Source: an uncultured Clostridia bacterium
GTDB lineage: Bacteria; Bacillota_I; Bacilli_A; RF39; UBA660
Direction of reading: 5' to 3'
NCBI GenBank assembly: GCA_947304495.1
Contig: CAMZBG010000030.1
Span: 1-13,944, forward strand
Length of the DNA stretch: 13,944 nt
Positions 6,431 to 13,373 of this stretch are shown one piece after another; the first letter of the stretch is position 1, and each line of letters starts with the position of its first letter. Below the pieces are notes generated by a model. The model was not told the DNA's origin, ran no database searches, and worked only from the letters and a program-made list of their open reading frames with translations. The position numbers and the translations under genes are program-made.

Positions 6431-8608
6431 TTCATTTTTTGCTTCTTTTACTTCTTCTTTTTTAGGTTTATTCTTTAGTAGTAATTCTTTTCTTGATAAG
6501 TTTAATTTACCTTTTTTATCATAGCCTGTAGCAATAGCTAAGACTTCATCGCCGACACTAACAACATCACTTGTTTTATTAACTCTATTTAAATCCAATT
6601 GAGAAATATGAATTAATCCTTCACAACCTGGCCACAATTCAACAAAAGCGCCAAAGTCTTGAACATCGACAACTTTACAGTTATATGTTTTACCCATTTC
6701 AACTTCACGAGCAATGTTTTCAATTCTTTCTCTAGTCTTATCGATAATTGCTTGATCCATATGATAGATTGTTACTGTACCATCATCGGCTAAATCAACT
6801 TTAACAGCTTTATCATCATTAACAGAGATAACATCACTACATTCTTGAATTATCTTAGTAATCATTTCACCACCACGACCAATAACATCTTTAATCTTTT
6901 CAGGATTAATAGTAAAGATACATGTCTTTGGTGCATATTTAGATACTTCTTTACGAGGTTCTGGAATAGTAGATTCAATAACATCTAAGATTTGCATTCT
7001 AGCTTTTTTAGCTTGAGCTAGGGCTTCTTTTAGGATTTCTTTATTGATACCACTAATCTTGATATCCATTTGTAAAGCAGTAATACCATTTCTTGATCCA
7101 GCTACTTTAAAGTCCATATCACCAAGATGGTCTTCAAGGCCTTGGATATCAGTTAAAACGGTATATTCTTCGCCACTAGTAATAAGACCCATTGCGATAC
7201 CAGCAACCGGTGTTTTAATTGGTACACCAGCAGCCATTAGCGCCATACATCCAGCACAGATAGTAGCCTGGCTAGATGAACCATTTGATTCAAGAATTTC
7301 AGATACTACTCTAATCGTATATGGGAATTCTGTTTCATCAGGAATAACATATGATAAAGCTCTTTCACCTAGAGCGCCATGACCAATTTCTCTTCTGCCT
7401 GGAGCACCATATCTACCAGTTTCACCAACAGAGAATGCTGGGAAGTTATAATGTAACATAAATCTCTTTTCATCTTCAATGCCAAGGCCATCTAATATTT
7501 GATGTTCGCCTAAAGCACCTAAAGTAACAGTGGCTAAACTTTGAGTTTGTCCTCTAGTAAATAGTGCAGAACCATGTGTTCTTGGTAACAAATCAATTTC
7601 AGCAGATAATGGTCTAATTTCATCCATCTTTCTGCCATCAGCACGTGTATGTTCTAAAACAGTTATATTTCTGAATATTTCATATTCGACATCACTAAAG
7701 ACAAGTAATACTTTAGTAATTAGTTCTTTATATTCTTCTGGCTTCATTGTATCTTCATACATACTGCGATACTTCTCTACCAAGTCTTCCTTAACTTTAT
7801 CCAAAGCTTCATATTTTTCAATCTTATCCATGATTCTAAGTGAAGAATCAATTCTATCACGGCAGAAATCATCAACTTCTTTTCTAAGTTCATCAGTTAT
7901 TTCTAACTTTTCATATTCCATCTTTGGAACACCGATAGCTGCAATTATTTCTTCTTCAAAAGCAATAAGTTCTTTAATAGCTTCATGTCCAAACATTAAT
8001 GCTTCTAACATATCATCTTCAGATACTTCTTTAGCACCAGCTTCAACCATATTAATAGCTTCTTTGGTACCGGCTACGGTTAAATCAATATCTGACTCTT
8101 CAGCTTCTTCAACGGTTGGATTAATGATAAAATTACCATTTATTCTTCCTACTTTAACAGCAGCAACTGGTCCATTAAATGGTATTTTACTAATAGATAC
8201 ACTTAGTGATGAACCAAATAGTGCAGTAAGTTCTGGAGAATTATCTTTATCAACAGATAAGATAGTATTAACTACTTGTACTTCATTTCTAAAATCTTCT
8301 GGAAATAAAGGACGAAGTGGTCTATCAATCATTCTGGCAGCTAAAGTTGCAGCATCTGTTGGTCTTCCTTCTCTTTTAATAAAGCCTCCTGGTATCTTAC
8401 CTACAGAATATAGTTTTTCATTATATAAAACCATAAGTGGAAAGAAATCAGATAATAAATTAGCAGTGTTAGAAACAACTGATGTCGATAAAACAACAGT
8501 ATCTCCATATCTAACTAAAACAGCTCCATGTGCTTGTTTAGCAACCTCTCCGTGTTCAACAACCAATTCACGACCCCTAAAATTCATCTTAAAAACTTTC
8601 TTTTCCAT
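6416..8608 (-). CDS. pnp: Polyribonucleotide nucleotidyltransferase (PNPase)
   Basis: PNPase degrades RNA 3' to 5' by phosphorolysis as a trimer in the cytosol. The 730-residue protein has the full family layout: a first RNase PH domain (about 10-215), a helical linker, a second catalytic RNase PH domain (about 310-540; GQTQSLATVTLG, SVGETGRYGAPGRREIGHGALG, SNGSSSQATICAG), a KH domain with the loop IGRGGEMI (about 555-610), and an S1 domain (KTYNCKVVDVQDFGAFVELWPGCEGLIHISQL). It ends in a Lys/Glu-rich tail. The start is ATG 8606-8608 with AGAGAGG upstream. The longer frame opening at 8641 starts inside the rpsO terminator and is rejected. rpsO lies just upstream, as in many bacteria, and no separate pnp promoter was found. 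Confidence 0.98.
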   Translation of the reverse strand: MEKKVFKMNFRGRELVVEHGEVAKQAHGAVLVRYGDTVVLSTSVVSNTANLLSDFFPLMVLYNEKLYSVGKIPGGFIKREGRPTDAATLAARMIDRPLRPLFPEDFRNEVQVVNTILSVDKDNSPELTALFGSSLSVSISKIPFNGPVAAVKVGRINGNFIINPTVEEAEESDIDLTVAGTKEAINMVEAGAKEVSEDDMLEALMFGHEAIKELIAFEEEIIAAIGVPKMEYEKLEITDELRKEVDDFCRDRIDSSLRIMDKIEKYEALDKVKEDLVEKYRSMYEDTMKPEEYKELITKVLLVFSDVEYEIFRNITVLEHTRADGRKMDEIRPLSAEIDLLPRTHGSALFTRGQTQSLATVTLGALGEHQILDGLGIEDEKRFMLHYNFPAFSVGETGRYGAPGRREIGHGALGERALSYVIPDETEFPYTIRVVSEILESNGSSSQATICAGCMALMAAGVPIKTPVAGIAMGLITSGEEYTVLTDIQGLEDHLGDMDFKVAGSRNGITALQMDIKISGINKEILKEALAQAKKARMQILDVIESTIPEPRKEVSKYAPKTCIFTINPEKIKDVIGRGGEMITKIIQECSDVISVNDDKAVKVDLADDGTVTIYHMDQAIIDKTRERIENIAREVEMGKTYNCKVVDVQDFGAFVELWPGCEGLIHISQLDLNRVNKTSDVVSVGDEVLAIATGYDKKGKLNLSRKELLLKNKPKKEEVKEAKNEEVSE

Positions 8609-8623
8609 ATTAACCTCTCTTCT

Positions 8624-8653
8624 CAAAACAAAGACACTCAAAAAAGAGTGCCT
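8624..8653 (-). terminator. Terminator/attenuator between rpsO and pnp
   Basis: Minus strand: AGGCACTC pairs with GAGTGTCT (8 bp, one G-U) around TTTTTT, followed by TTTGTTTTG. With no obvious promoter between it and pnp, pnp is probably expressed by partial read-through from rpsO. Confidence 0.65.
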
Positions 8654-8667
8654 ACTATTTACAATAA

Positions 8668-8937
8668 TTATTTTCTAAGTCCAAGACTCTTAACAATTTC
8701 ACGATATCTTTTTACATCAGTTTTAAGTAAGTAATTTAATAAACTTCTTCTTTTACCTACTTTGATTAAAAGACCTCTTTTAGAATGTTTGTCTTGTTGA
8801 TTATTTTGTAAGTGTTCTGTTAGAGCATTGATTTCTTCAGTTAAGATAGCTATTTGTACTTCTGGAGAACCAGTATCTTTTTCGTCTCTAGCATACTTCT
8901 TAATAATCTTTGTTTTTGCTTCTTTAGTTAAAGCCAT
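8668..8937 (-). CDS. rpsO: 30S ribosomal protein S15
   Basis: S15 binds the three-way junction of the 16S rRNA central domain and is a primary assembly protein of the 30S subunit. The 89 residues match the family's standard length and sequence: [19 protein letters not shown], then [18 protein letters not shown], and [19 protein letters not shown]. The start is ATG 8935-8937 with an ideal AGGAGGAA Shine-Dalgarno. It has its own sigma-A promoter, a leader that can fold, and a downstream hairpin before pnp. S15 commonly represses its own synthesis through its leader, and the fold seen here fits that. Confidence 0.98.
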   Translation of the reverse strand: MALTKEAKTKIIKKYARDEKDTGSPEVQIAILTEEINALTEHLQNNQQDKHSKRGLLIKVGKRRSLLNYLLKTDVKRYREIVKSLGLRK

Positions 8938-8969
8938 ATTTATTCCTCCTTTTTTTTATTACACCCATA

Positions 8970-9012
8970 TCCTAGCAGTCCGTAAGGAGTACGTAACCCC
9001 AAGGTATAGGAA
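8970..9012 (-). promoter_or_regulatory. Structured rpsO leader, candidate S15 autoregulatory element
   Basis: Minus strand, between the promoter and the rpsO Shine-Dalgarno. TCCTA (5' end) can pair with TAGGA (3' end). Inside there is one hairpin with ACC-TTGG-GGT, and a second with GTACTCC-TTAC-GGACTGC (six pairs and one C-C mismatch). Together these form a possible three-way junction. S15 leaders in several bacteria mimic the rRNA junction bound by S15. The fold was made by eye. Confidence 0.45.
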
Positions 9013-9019
9013 CAATATA

Positions 9020-9048
9020 ATAATACACTATATTATGATATTATGCAA
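9020..9048 (-). promoter_or_regulatory. Sigma-A promoter of rpsO
   Basis: Minus strand: TTGCAT (9043-9048), 17-nt spacer, TATTAT (9020-9025), with TG just before the -10. It lies immediately after the stop codon of the upstream orphan gene. Confidence 0.7.
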
Positions 9049-9062
9049 GTGTTTTTATTATT

Positions 9063-9518
9063 TTAGTATAAAATCTCGTCATCAGGAATCTCAGCAATTG
9101 GTCTACGATCGTAAGTTTTTCCATTAGCTTTTGCTTCTTCTCTTTGAAGATACCAATCAACATGTAATCTTGCACAAACCTTATACTGTTCTTCATTAAT
9201 TCCTGGTGGATTGCCAAAGCCTTCAAATGATGAGATAGTAACACTTTGTAAATATTCCAATATACTTTTTATTTCTGGTGTTACAACACCTTTACTTTTG
9301 GCTAATGCCATCATTACAAAATGATAATATGCATAATATCTTTCATAATCGATTGGGATATAGTCTACACCACAATTACTAGCTTCACTTACTGGTATTT
9401 TTCCTTCTTCAATTAGTTTTAAAACACGTTCCATAGCTTTTGCTGCACAGGTTTCTGTTGCTATATTATCAGCTCTTCTAAAAATATATGCTGTTTTTAA
9501 ATCTTGATTATTTCCCAT
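9063..9518 (-). CDS. Hypothetical protein, 151 aa
   Basis: I do not recognise this protein. It looks soluble: there is no signal peptide or membrane segment, and it is predicted mostly helical. Features include an N-terminal helix around TETCAAKAMERVLKLIEEG (21-39), a Tyr-rich stretch IDYERYYAYYHFVMMALAKSK (56-76), FEGFGNPPGINEEQY (98-112), and an acidic end EIPDDEILY. Cys occur at 24, 49 and 115. The start is ATG 9516-9518 with GGGAGGAAAAT, a strong site. It has its own near-consensus promoter and sits between a sortase gene and rpsO, on the same strand as both. No terminator separates it from rpsO, so some read-through into rpsO is likely. Codon use resembles its neighbours, with no sign of recent transfer. 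Confidence 0.88.
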   Translation of the reverse strand: MGNNQDLKTAYIFRRADNIATETCAAKAMERVLKLIEEGKIPVSEASNCGVDYIPIDYERYYAYYHFVMMALAKSKGVVTPEIKSILEYLQSVTISSFEGFGNPPGINEEQYKVCARLHVDWYLQREEAKANGKTYDRRPIAEIPDDEILY

Positions 9519-9549
9519 ATTTTCCTCCCAAAAAAATTAATCAATTAGT

Positions 9550-9578
9550 ATTTTAAAGCAATCAATTAAATATGTCAA
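9550..9578 (-). promoter_or_regulatory. Sigma-A promoter of the 151-residue orphan gene
   Basis: Minus strand: consensus TTGACA (9573-9578), 17-nt spacer, TAAAAT (9550-9555). The -35 lies within the inverted repeat that follows the sortase gene. Confidence 0.75.
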
Positions 9579-9600
9579 GAACAAAAAGGCTTATTCTTGA
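9575..9600. repeat. Inverted repeat at the sortase 3' end
   Basis: TCAAGAA and TTCTTGA (7 bp) flank a 12-nt loop that contains the sortase stop codon. No U-tract follows on the minus strand, so it is at best a weak terminator. It overlaps the -35 of the next promoter, so an operator role is also possible. Confidence 0.4.
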
Positions 9601-10319
9601 ATTAATTTAGCGTGTAGAACTACTCTTTTAGCACCATTATCACTACATGTCGATAAAGTTAGGATTTTATCATTAGCTGATACTTCTACTTGATAAGCAT
9701 AATTAGATCTTGATTTTATTGTTTCAATAAATTTAGTATATTCAGTATCATTAGGAAATTCGGTAGTAATATAATAGTCTTCTGGGTTTACTAAATAAGT
9801 AGAAAAAACTTGATAGTAATAAGTTTTCGCTTCAGTAATTAGCATTATTTTCTCATCGATACTTTGCCATTCATAATTTAATACTTTTTTTAAGGAACCA
9901 AACATCGAACCATCATTAGTATTATGCCCATAGATAATGATATTTTTATCAGTTTCATCAAACTTATTACGATAATCGGCAAATATCCATCCAGCTACTC
10001 CATATTCTTTATTAAAGTTATGGGATAAGTAATAGAGATTATCGTTTCCCCTTACTATAGCATAACTTATGTTAGTATTATCTACTTTAAGGTAAGCAAT
10101 AGTATCATTATTTTGTTTTTTTAAGGAAGGGAAATCAATAATATATTTAGGTACTTTACTATCATTATCCATAATTTCAATATGTTTTTCTATTTCATTT
10201 TTTAACTTATCATTTTCATTAACACTTTTAAGCCATAAATAGATATTATAGCCTGAATAGATTAATCCTAAGGAAAAGATAATTATAAATGATACAATAA
10301 ATATTCTTTTCTTTTTCAT
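9591..10319 (-). CDS. srtB: Class B sortase
   Basis: A membrane-anchored cysteine transpeptidase that links sorted proteins to the peptidoglycan cross-bridge on the outer face of the membrane. The 242-residue protein has a basic N-terminus (MKKKR) and one transmembrane segment at about 6-29, then an extracellular sortase domain. Catalytic residues are visible: H132 in IIIYGHNTNDGSMFGSL, C225 in LTLSTC, and R232 in AKRVVLHAKL. GWIFADYRN at 110-118 is typical of class B. No substrate with an NPQTN- or LPxTG-like sorting signal is encoded in this window. The start is ATG 10317-10319; its Shine-Dalgarno is weak (GTGA). The gene has its own extended -10 promoter and is separated from the upstream racemase by a terminator. 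The class assignment rests on motifs, not alignment. Confidence 0.9.
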   Translation of the reverse strand: MKKKRIFIVSFIIIFSLGLIYSGYNIYLWLKSVNENDKLKNEIEKHIEIMDNDSKVPKYIIDFPSLKKQNNDTIAYLKVDNTNISYAIVRGNDNLYYLSHNFNKEYGVAGWIFADYRNKFDETDKNIIIYGHNTNDGSMFGSLKKVLNYEWQSIDEKIMLITEAKTYYYQVFSTYLVNPEDYYITTEFPNDTEYTKFIETIKSRSNYAYQVEVSANDKILTLSTCSDNGAKRVVLHAKLIQE

Positions 10320-10337
10320 ATATATTCACTATATAAT

Positions 10338-10346
10338 ATTATAACA
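10338..10346 (-). promoter_or_regulatory. Extended -10 promoter of the sortase gene
   Basis: Minus strand: TGT followed by consensus TATAAT (10338-10343), about 20 nt before the start codon. There is no good -35 at 17 nt. The leader would be very short. Confidence 0.5.
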
Positions 10347-10364
10347 TATATAATTAATAAATAT

Positions 10365-10387
10365 TAAAAAAAGCTCATTGCTGAGCT
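10365..10387 (-). terminator. Intrinsic terminator of the racemase operon
   Basis: Minus strand: AGCTCA-GCAA-TGAGCT, a 6-bp stem closed by a GNRA tetraloop, followed by seven T. The racemase stop codon TGA overlaps the loop and the 3' arm. Confidence 0.85.
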
Positions 10388-11097
10388 AAACTTCTTACTT
10401 TTCTTTCTAATGAATAATCTACTAGATAATCAATATGAGATTGAGTAGTATCAAAGATAGGAATAGTTATATCTTCTTGTTTGATTAACATTTCTATTTC
10501 AGTACAACCTAAGATAATACCTTCAATATGAAATTCTTTAATCATTTCATTAATAACACTAACATAGTAGGCTTTAGAGCTTTCTTTGATATCTCCTTTG
10601 CATAGTTCATCAAAAATAATTCGATCTATTTCATTAATTCTTTCTTCATCAGTAGGAGTAGATACAGTTAAGCCATTAGTTTCTAATCTACTTCTAAGGA
10701 AATCTTCAACCATCGTATATTTAGTTCCTAATAAGCCAACATTGGTTATGCCTTGTGCTTGACACTTTCCTGCTACACAATCAGCAATATGAATTAAAGG
10801 AACATTTATTTTGCTTTGTACATAATCAGCTACTTTATGAATTGTATTGGTAGCTATAGCTATATAATCAGCACCGGCATTTTCTAAAGTAATAGCAATA
10901 TTGGCCATTTCTTCCCCTATTTTATCCCATTCATTATTTAGCATTAGGCTTCTTATTTCGGCAAAATTGACATTATAAATGAGCATTTTAGCACAAGTTA
11001 ATCCTCCAGCTAAAGCATTTACACCGTTATTTATTCTTTCATAATAATGAATTGATGATTCATAACTCATACCACCAATAATTCCAATTGTTTTCAT
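10375..11097 (-). CDS. Aspartate/glutamate racemase family protein, YgeA type
   Basis: A PLP-independent amino-acid racemase of the Asp/Glu superfamily, 240 residues. It opens with MKTIGIIGGMSYES, and its second catalytic motif is GCTEI with C198. The first catalytic position, Cys in most family members (CNT), is Thr here: IATNTIHK with T83. This matches Escherichia coli YgeA, whose reported active-site pair is Thr83/Cys197. Other YgeA-like stretches are HIADCVAG, LLGTKYTMVEDF and IIFDELCKG. Likely products are D-Asp or D-Glu, but substrate cannot be read from sequence. The start is ATG 11095-11097 with AAGGAG. It is the last gene of a four-gene operon, 19 nt after the methyltransferase, and is followed by a strong terminator. 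Confidence 0.9.
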   Translation of the reverse strand: MKTIGIIGGMSYESSIHYYERINNGVNALAGGLTCAKMLIYNVNFAEIRSLMLNNEWDKIGEEMANIAITLENAGADYIAIATNTIHKVADYVQSKINVPLIHIADCVAGKCQAQGITNVGLLGTKYTMVEDFLRSRLETNGLTVSTPTDEERINEIDRIIFDELCKGDIKESSKAYYVSVINEMIKEFHIEGIILGCTEIEMLIKQEDITIPIFDTTQSHIDYLVDYSLERKVRSLAQQ

Positions 11098-11116
11098 ATT
11101 TTCTCCTTAATTTATA

Positions 11117-11728
11117 TTAATCTTTACTTGCAAAAAAGACAAGATAATTCTTTTTATAATTAAATCTAATAGTTTCTCTTTCTTCAATTTTTAATATATT
11201 AAAAATATTTAAATAATGTTTTAAATCATCGATATCAAATAATCTAATTAGTTTTCCTTTATTTTGATAAAAGTGATGTTCTAAAACTTCAGCTGTATCT
11301 TTAATATTTTCATATCCTTGAATACCATTGACACTACCTATAAATAATCCACCTATTTTAAGAATTCTTTTTATTTCACTTATAAGATTTTTAGTATCTT
11401 TATCAGAAAAATAATGAATAGATAAATTGGCAAAAACTAAATCAAATTGACTATCTTTGAATGGTAATGGTTTTCGCATATCAGCCTTGACAATATTATC
11501 ATTAAATTCATTTACTTTATTTAAGGCGATATCAGAAATATCTGATGATACAACTTCATATCCATATTCCATAAGTTTTTTAGAAAATTGGCCAATGCCA
11601 CAGCCTAAATCTAGGCATGTTCCACCATTAGCAAAATAATTTTTATATTCGTCTATCCACATATCTTCTTCAAGGGTTTTATTTATATTTTCTTTCCAAT
11701 ATTCATCGTTACCAAAATAATCATTCAT
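11117..11728 (-). CDS. Class I SAM-dependent methyltransferase
   Basis: A 203-residue Rossmann-fold methyltransferase of the Methyltransf_11/25 type. Motif I is CLDLGCGIGQF at 38-48. The acidic residue that holds the SAM ribose is D63 (VVSSDIS). The later motifs are DMRKPLPF (83-90), FDLVFANLSIHYF (95-107) and the motif III-like RILKIGGLFIGSVNG (121-135). The substrate is unknown; small-molecule methylation is typical of this group. The start is ATG 11726-11728 with TAGGAGTGAT. It lies 15 nt after the HD-domain gene and 19 nt before the racemase gene, so these genes are probably cotranscribed. Confidence 0.9.
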   Translation of the reverse strand: MNDYFGNDEYWKENINKTLEEDMWIDEYKNYFANGGTCLDLGCGIGQFSKKLMEYGYEVVSSDISDIALNKVNEFNDNIVKADMRKPLPFKDSQFDLVFANLSIHYFSDKDTKNLISEIKRILKIGGLFIGSVNGIQGYENIKDTAEVLEHHFYQNKGKLIRLFDIDDLKHYLNIFNILKIEERETIRFNYKKNYLVFFASKD

Positions 11729-11743
11729 AATATCACTCCTATT

Positions 11744-12601
11744 TTAATAATTCAAATATTCAATATTTCCTGGTTCTTCTTCTACTTTATGAAGTCTAGA
11801 TGTTATATGATTAACTTCACAATATCGATTTTTAAATTCAGCTTCTTTTTTAAGTAAGGCTCTCATATCACTGATGAATACTTTATATGTTTCATCTTCA
11901 TAAAACATATTTTCAGGATTAGTTTCATCATATTTTTTAGATAATCTTTTTATCGTGTAATCTAAATATTCTTCAATTACTGTTTCAGGCATTCTTTCAT
12001 GCGCTACGAAGAAACTTCTTATAAATACTATTTCAATTCTAGTATTTCTATCTGCAGACGAAATAAGCTTTCCGTATGTACTTCTTGGTTCATCTTCTTT
12101 TGATGATCTATGATCTTCAATGGCTTCTTTAATTGTTTGTCTTTGTTCATCATTAAAGAATTGTTTCATACCCTCATCAGCCATAAAATGTTTAGCAGCA
12201 ATTAAATTATGAGTTTCATGATCTTCATATTTTCCCCAGTCATGACAAGCGGCGATGGCATACATCATATTATCATCTAATCCTAGTTTAAAGGTATCAT
12301 TAAGGGCAAAACTTCTTCTGATAACTTCTAGAATGTGAGCTAAATTGTGACCACCATCATTTTTAGCATATTCGGGAAATATATTTTTTGATATATATGC
12401 TTTTAAATCTTCATTTACGTTTTTAGTATAATATGTTAATTCATCAATGTTGTTGGCTTCTAATATGGTATTTCTAAGGACATCAAATGGTTTATTATAT
12501 TCATCTTTTACTTTGTTATATACGGCATATAATAATTCATCTAATGACATATTTGGATTATCCCTTTTTAATTCTTCAAAAATTTTCTTTAATTCTTTCA
12601 T
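11744..12601 (-). CDS. HD-domain phosphohydrolase family protein
   Basis: A 285-residue protein with a metal-dependent HD domain in its middle. Putative metal ligands are H85/H89 (GGHNLAHILEV), H120-D121 (AACHDWGKYEDHETH), H164 (IEDHRSS) and D184 (ISSADRNTR). HD proteins of this kind hydrolyse phosphomonoesters or diesters, often of nucleotides; the substrate here is unknown. The N-terminal 75 residues are helical and charged, and the C-terminal 80 are acidic and helical with no known domain that I recognise. The start is ATG 12599-12601, with an AGAGA-type Shine-Dalgarno weaker than its neighbours'. It follows the small LSm-like gene by 16 nt and precedes the methyltransferase by 15 nt. Confidence 0.88.
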   Translation of the reverse strand: MKELKKIFEELKRDNPNMSLDELLYAVYNKVKDEYNKPFDVLRNTILEANNIDELTYYTKNVNEDLKAYISKNIFPEYAKNDGGHNLAHILEVIRRSFALNDTFKLGLDDNMMYAIAACHDWGKYEDHETHNLIAAKHFMADEGMKQFFNDEQRQTIKEAIEDHRSSKEDEPRSTYGKLISSADRNTRIEIVFIRSFFVAHERMPETVIEEYLDYTIKRLSKKYDETNPENMFYEDETYKVFISDMRALLKKEAEFKNRYCEVNHITSRLHKVEEEPGNIEYLNY

Positions 12602-12617
12602 AATATTCTCTTTCTAA

Positions 12618-12863
12618 TTATTTATTGCATGAAATAATATATCTTTTATTGATAATGACACTATCTAAGTTTGTTTTATAATTATTGATATTGCCACCTA
12701 AAATACCTTTTTGGAAATTAAGCATTAAATAAGAAATATCAACATTTTTTAATTCAATAATATCTTCATTTTCATTTGATAATGTACCAATGTATTCTAA
12801 CAAATTGTCTCCTCTTGATGAAACGACAACCGTTATTTTTCCACCAATTAATGATTTATACAT
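12618..12863 (-). CDS. Small beta-rich protein, possibly LSm/Hfq-like
   Basis: An 81-residue protein that I do not recognise as a named family. It appears almost all beta: SLIGGKITVVVSSRG (4-18), LLEYIGTLSNENEDIIELKNVDISY (21-45) and a last strand pair VIINKRYIISC (69-79). The pattern L-IG-K-V-V, then G-L, then D-I-L-NV, then VII---YI resembles the five-stranded LSm/SH3-like barrel of Hfq and Sm proteins, but this is by eye and may be superficial. The start is ATG 12861-12863 with AAAGGAG, a strong site. It is the first gene of the operon that continues with the HD, methyltransferase and racemase genes. Confidence 0.8.
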   Translation of the reverse strand: MYKSLIGGKITVVVSSRGDNLLEYIGTLSNENEDIIELKNVDISYLMLNFQKGILGGNINNYKTNLDSVIINKRYIISCNK

Positions 12864-12908
12864 TTCATTCTCCTTTCTATGTCACTTTCATATTTATACC
12901 TCATATTT

Positions 12909-12917
12909 ATTATAGCA
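12909..12917 (-). promoter_or_regulatory. Extended -10 promoter of the four-gene operon
   Basis: Minus strand: TGC followed by consensus TATAAT (12909-12914), right after the U-tract of the rpsI terminator. There is no credible -35. Some transcription may also come from read-through of rplM-rpsI. Confidence 0.6.
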
Positions 12918-12944
12918 CAAAAAAAGTCCATTTTTTGGACTTTT
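12917..12944 (-). terminator. Intrinsic terminator of rplM-rpsI
   Basis: Minus strand: AAAAGTCCA and TGGACTTTT form a perfect 9-bp stem around AAAAA, followed by more T. It begins one base after the rpsI stop codon. Confidence 0.9.
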
Positions 12945-12945
12945 A

Positions 12946-13371
12946 TTATCTCTTACTAAATTGTGGAGCACGTCTAGCTGCTTTTAATCCTGGTTTCTTT
13001 CTTTCTTTGCTTCTTGGATCTCTAGTAACCATTCCAGCTTTCTTAAGAATTTTTCTATAGCTGTCTTCTCCGCCTTCGTTATCTTGGTCATATTCAAGTA
13101 ATGCTCTAGTTATACCAAGTCTAATAGCACCAGTTTGTCCTGAGAATCCACCGCCAGTTACGTTACATTCAACATCAAATGTTTCTTCATTGTTAGTAAG
13201 TACTAATGGTTGTTTTAAATCCATTACTAGTACTGGAAATGGAAAATATTCATCTACGTCACGGCCATTAACAGTAATTTTACCTTTTCCTGGTCTTAAA
13301 ATAACTCTAGCAACAGAACTTTTTCTTCTACCAGTTCCGCAAAACATTCTATTTTCTTTTTTATTTGCCAT
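12946..13371 (-). CDS. rpsI: 30S ribosomal protein S9
   Basis: S9 sits in the head of the 30S subunit, and its basic C-terminal tail reaches the P-site tRNA. The 141-residue protein shows the family signatures [12 protein letters not shown] near the N-terminus, [20 protein letters not shown] in the middle, and the conserved end [17 protein letters not shown]. It is about 10 residues longer at the N-terminus than Bacillus S9 ([12 protein letters not shown]). The start is ATG 13369-13371; its Shine-Dalgarno AGGGAGAG lies inside the last codons of rplM, whose stop is only 2 nt away, so the two genes are translationally linked. Confidence 0.98.
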   Translation of the reverse strand: MANKKENRMFCGTGRRKSSVARVILRPGKGKITVNGRDVDEYFPFPVLVMDLKQPLVLTNNEETFDVECNVTGGGFSGQTGAIRLGITRALLEYDQDNEGGEDSYRKILKKAGMVTRDPRSKERKKPGLKAARRAPQFSKR

Positions 13372-13373
13372 AA

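Noticed and set aside
8609..8641. A pnp start 11 codons upstream
   Set aside because: It opens inside the rpsO terminator and lacks a Shine-Dalgarno; the start at 8608 has AGAGAGG and gives the family's usual N-terminus.
7830..8678. A 282-codon frame on the plus strand opposite pnp
   Set aside because: It is the antisense shadow of an obvious PNPase; the translation is Ser/Ile-rich low-complexity sequence with no ribosome binding site.
9041..9244. A 67-codon minus-strand frame overlapping the orphan gene
   Set aside because: It is out of frame with the well-supported 151-residue gene and has no Shine-Dalgarno.
10375..10377. Possible Mollicute code with UGA as Trp
   Set aside because: UGA ends the racemase gene exactly at its terminator and Trp codons in the readable genes are UGG, so the standard bacterial code fits.
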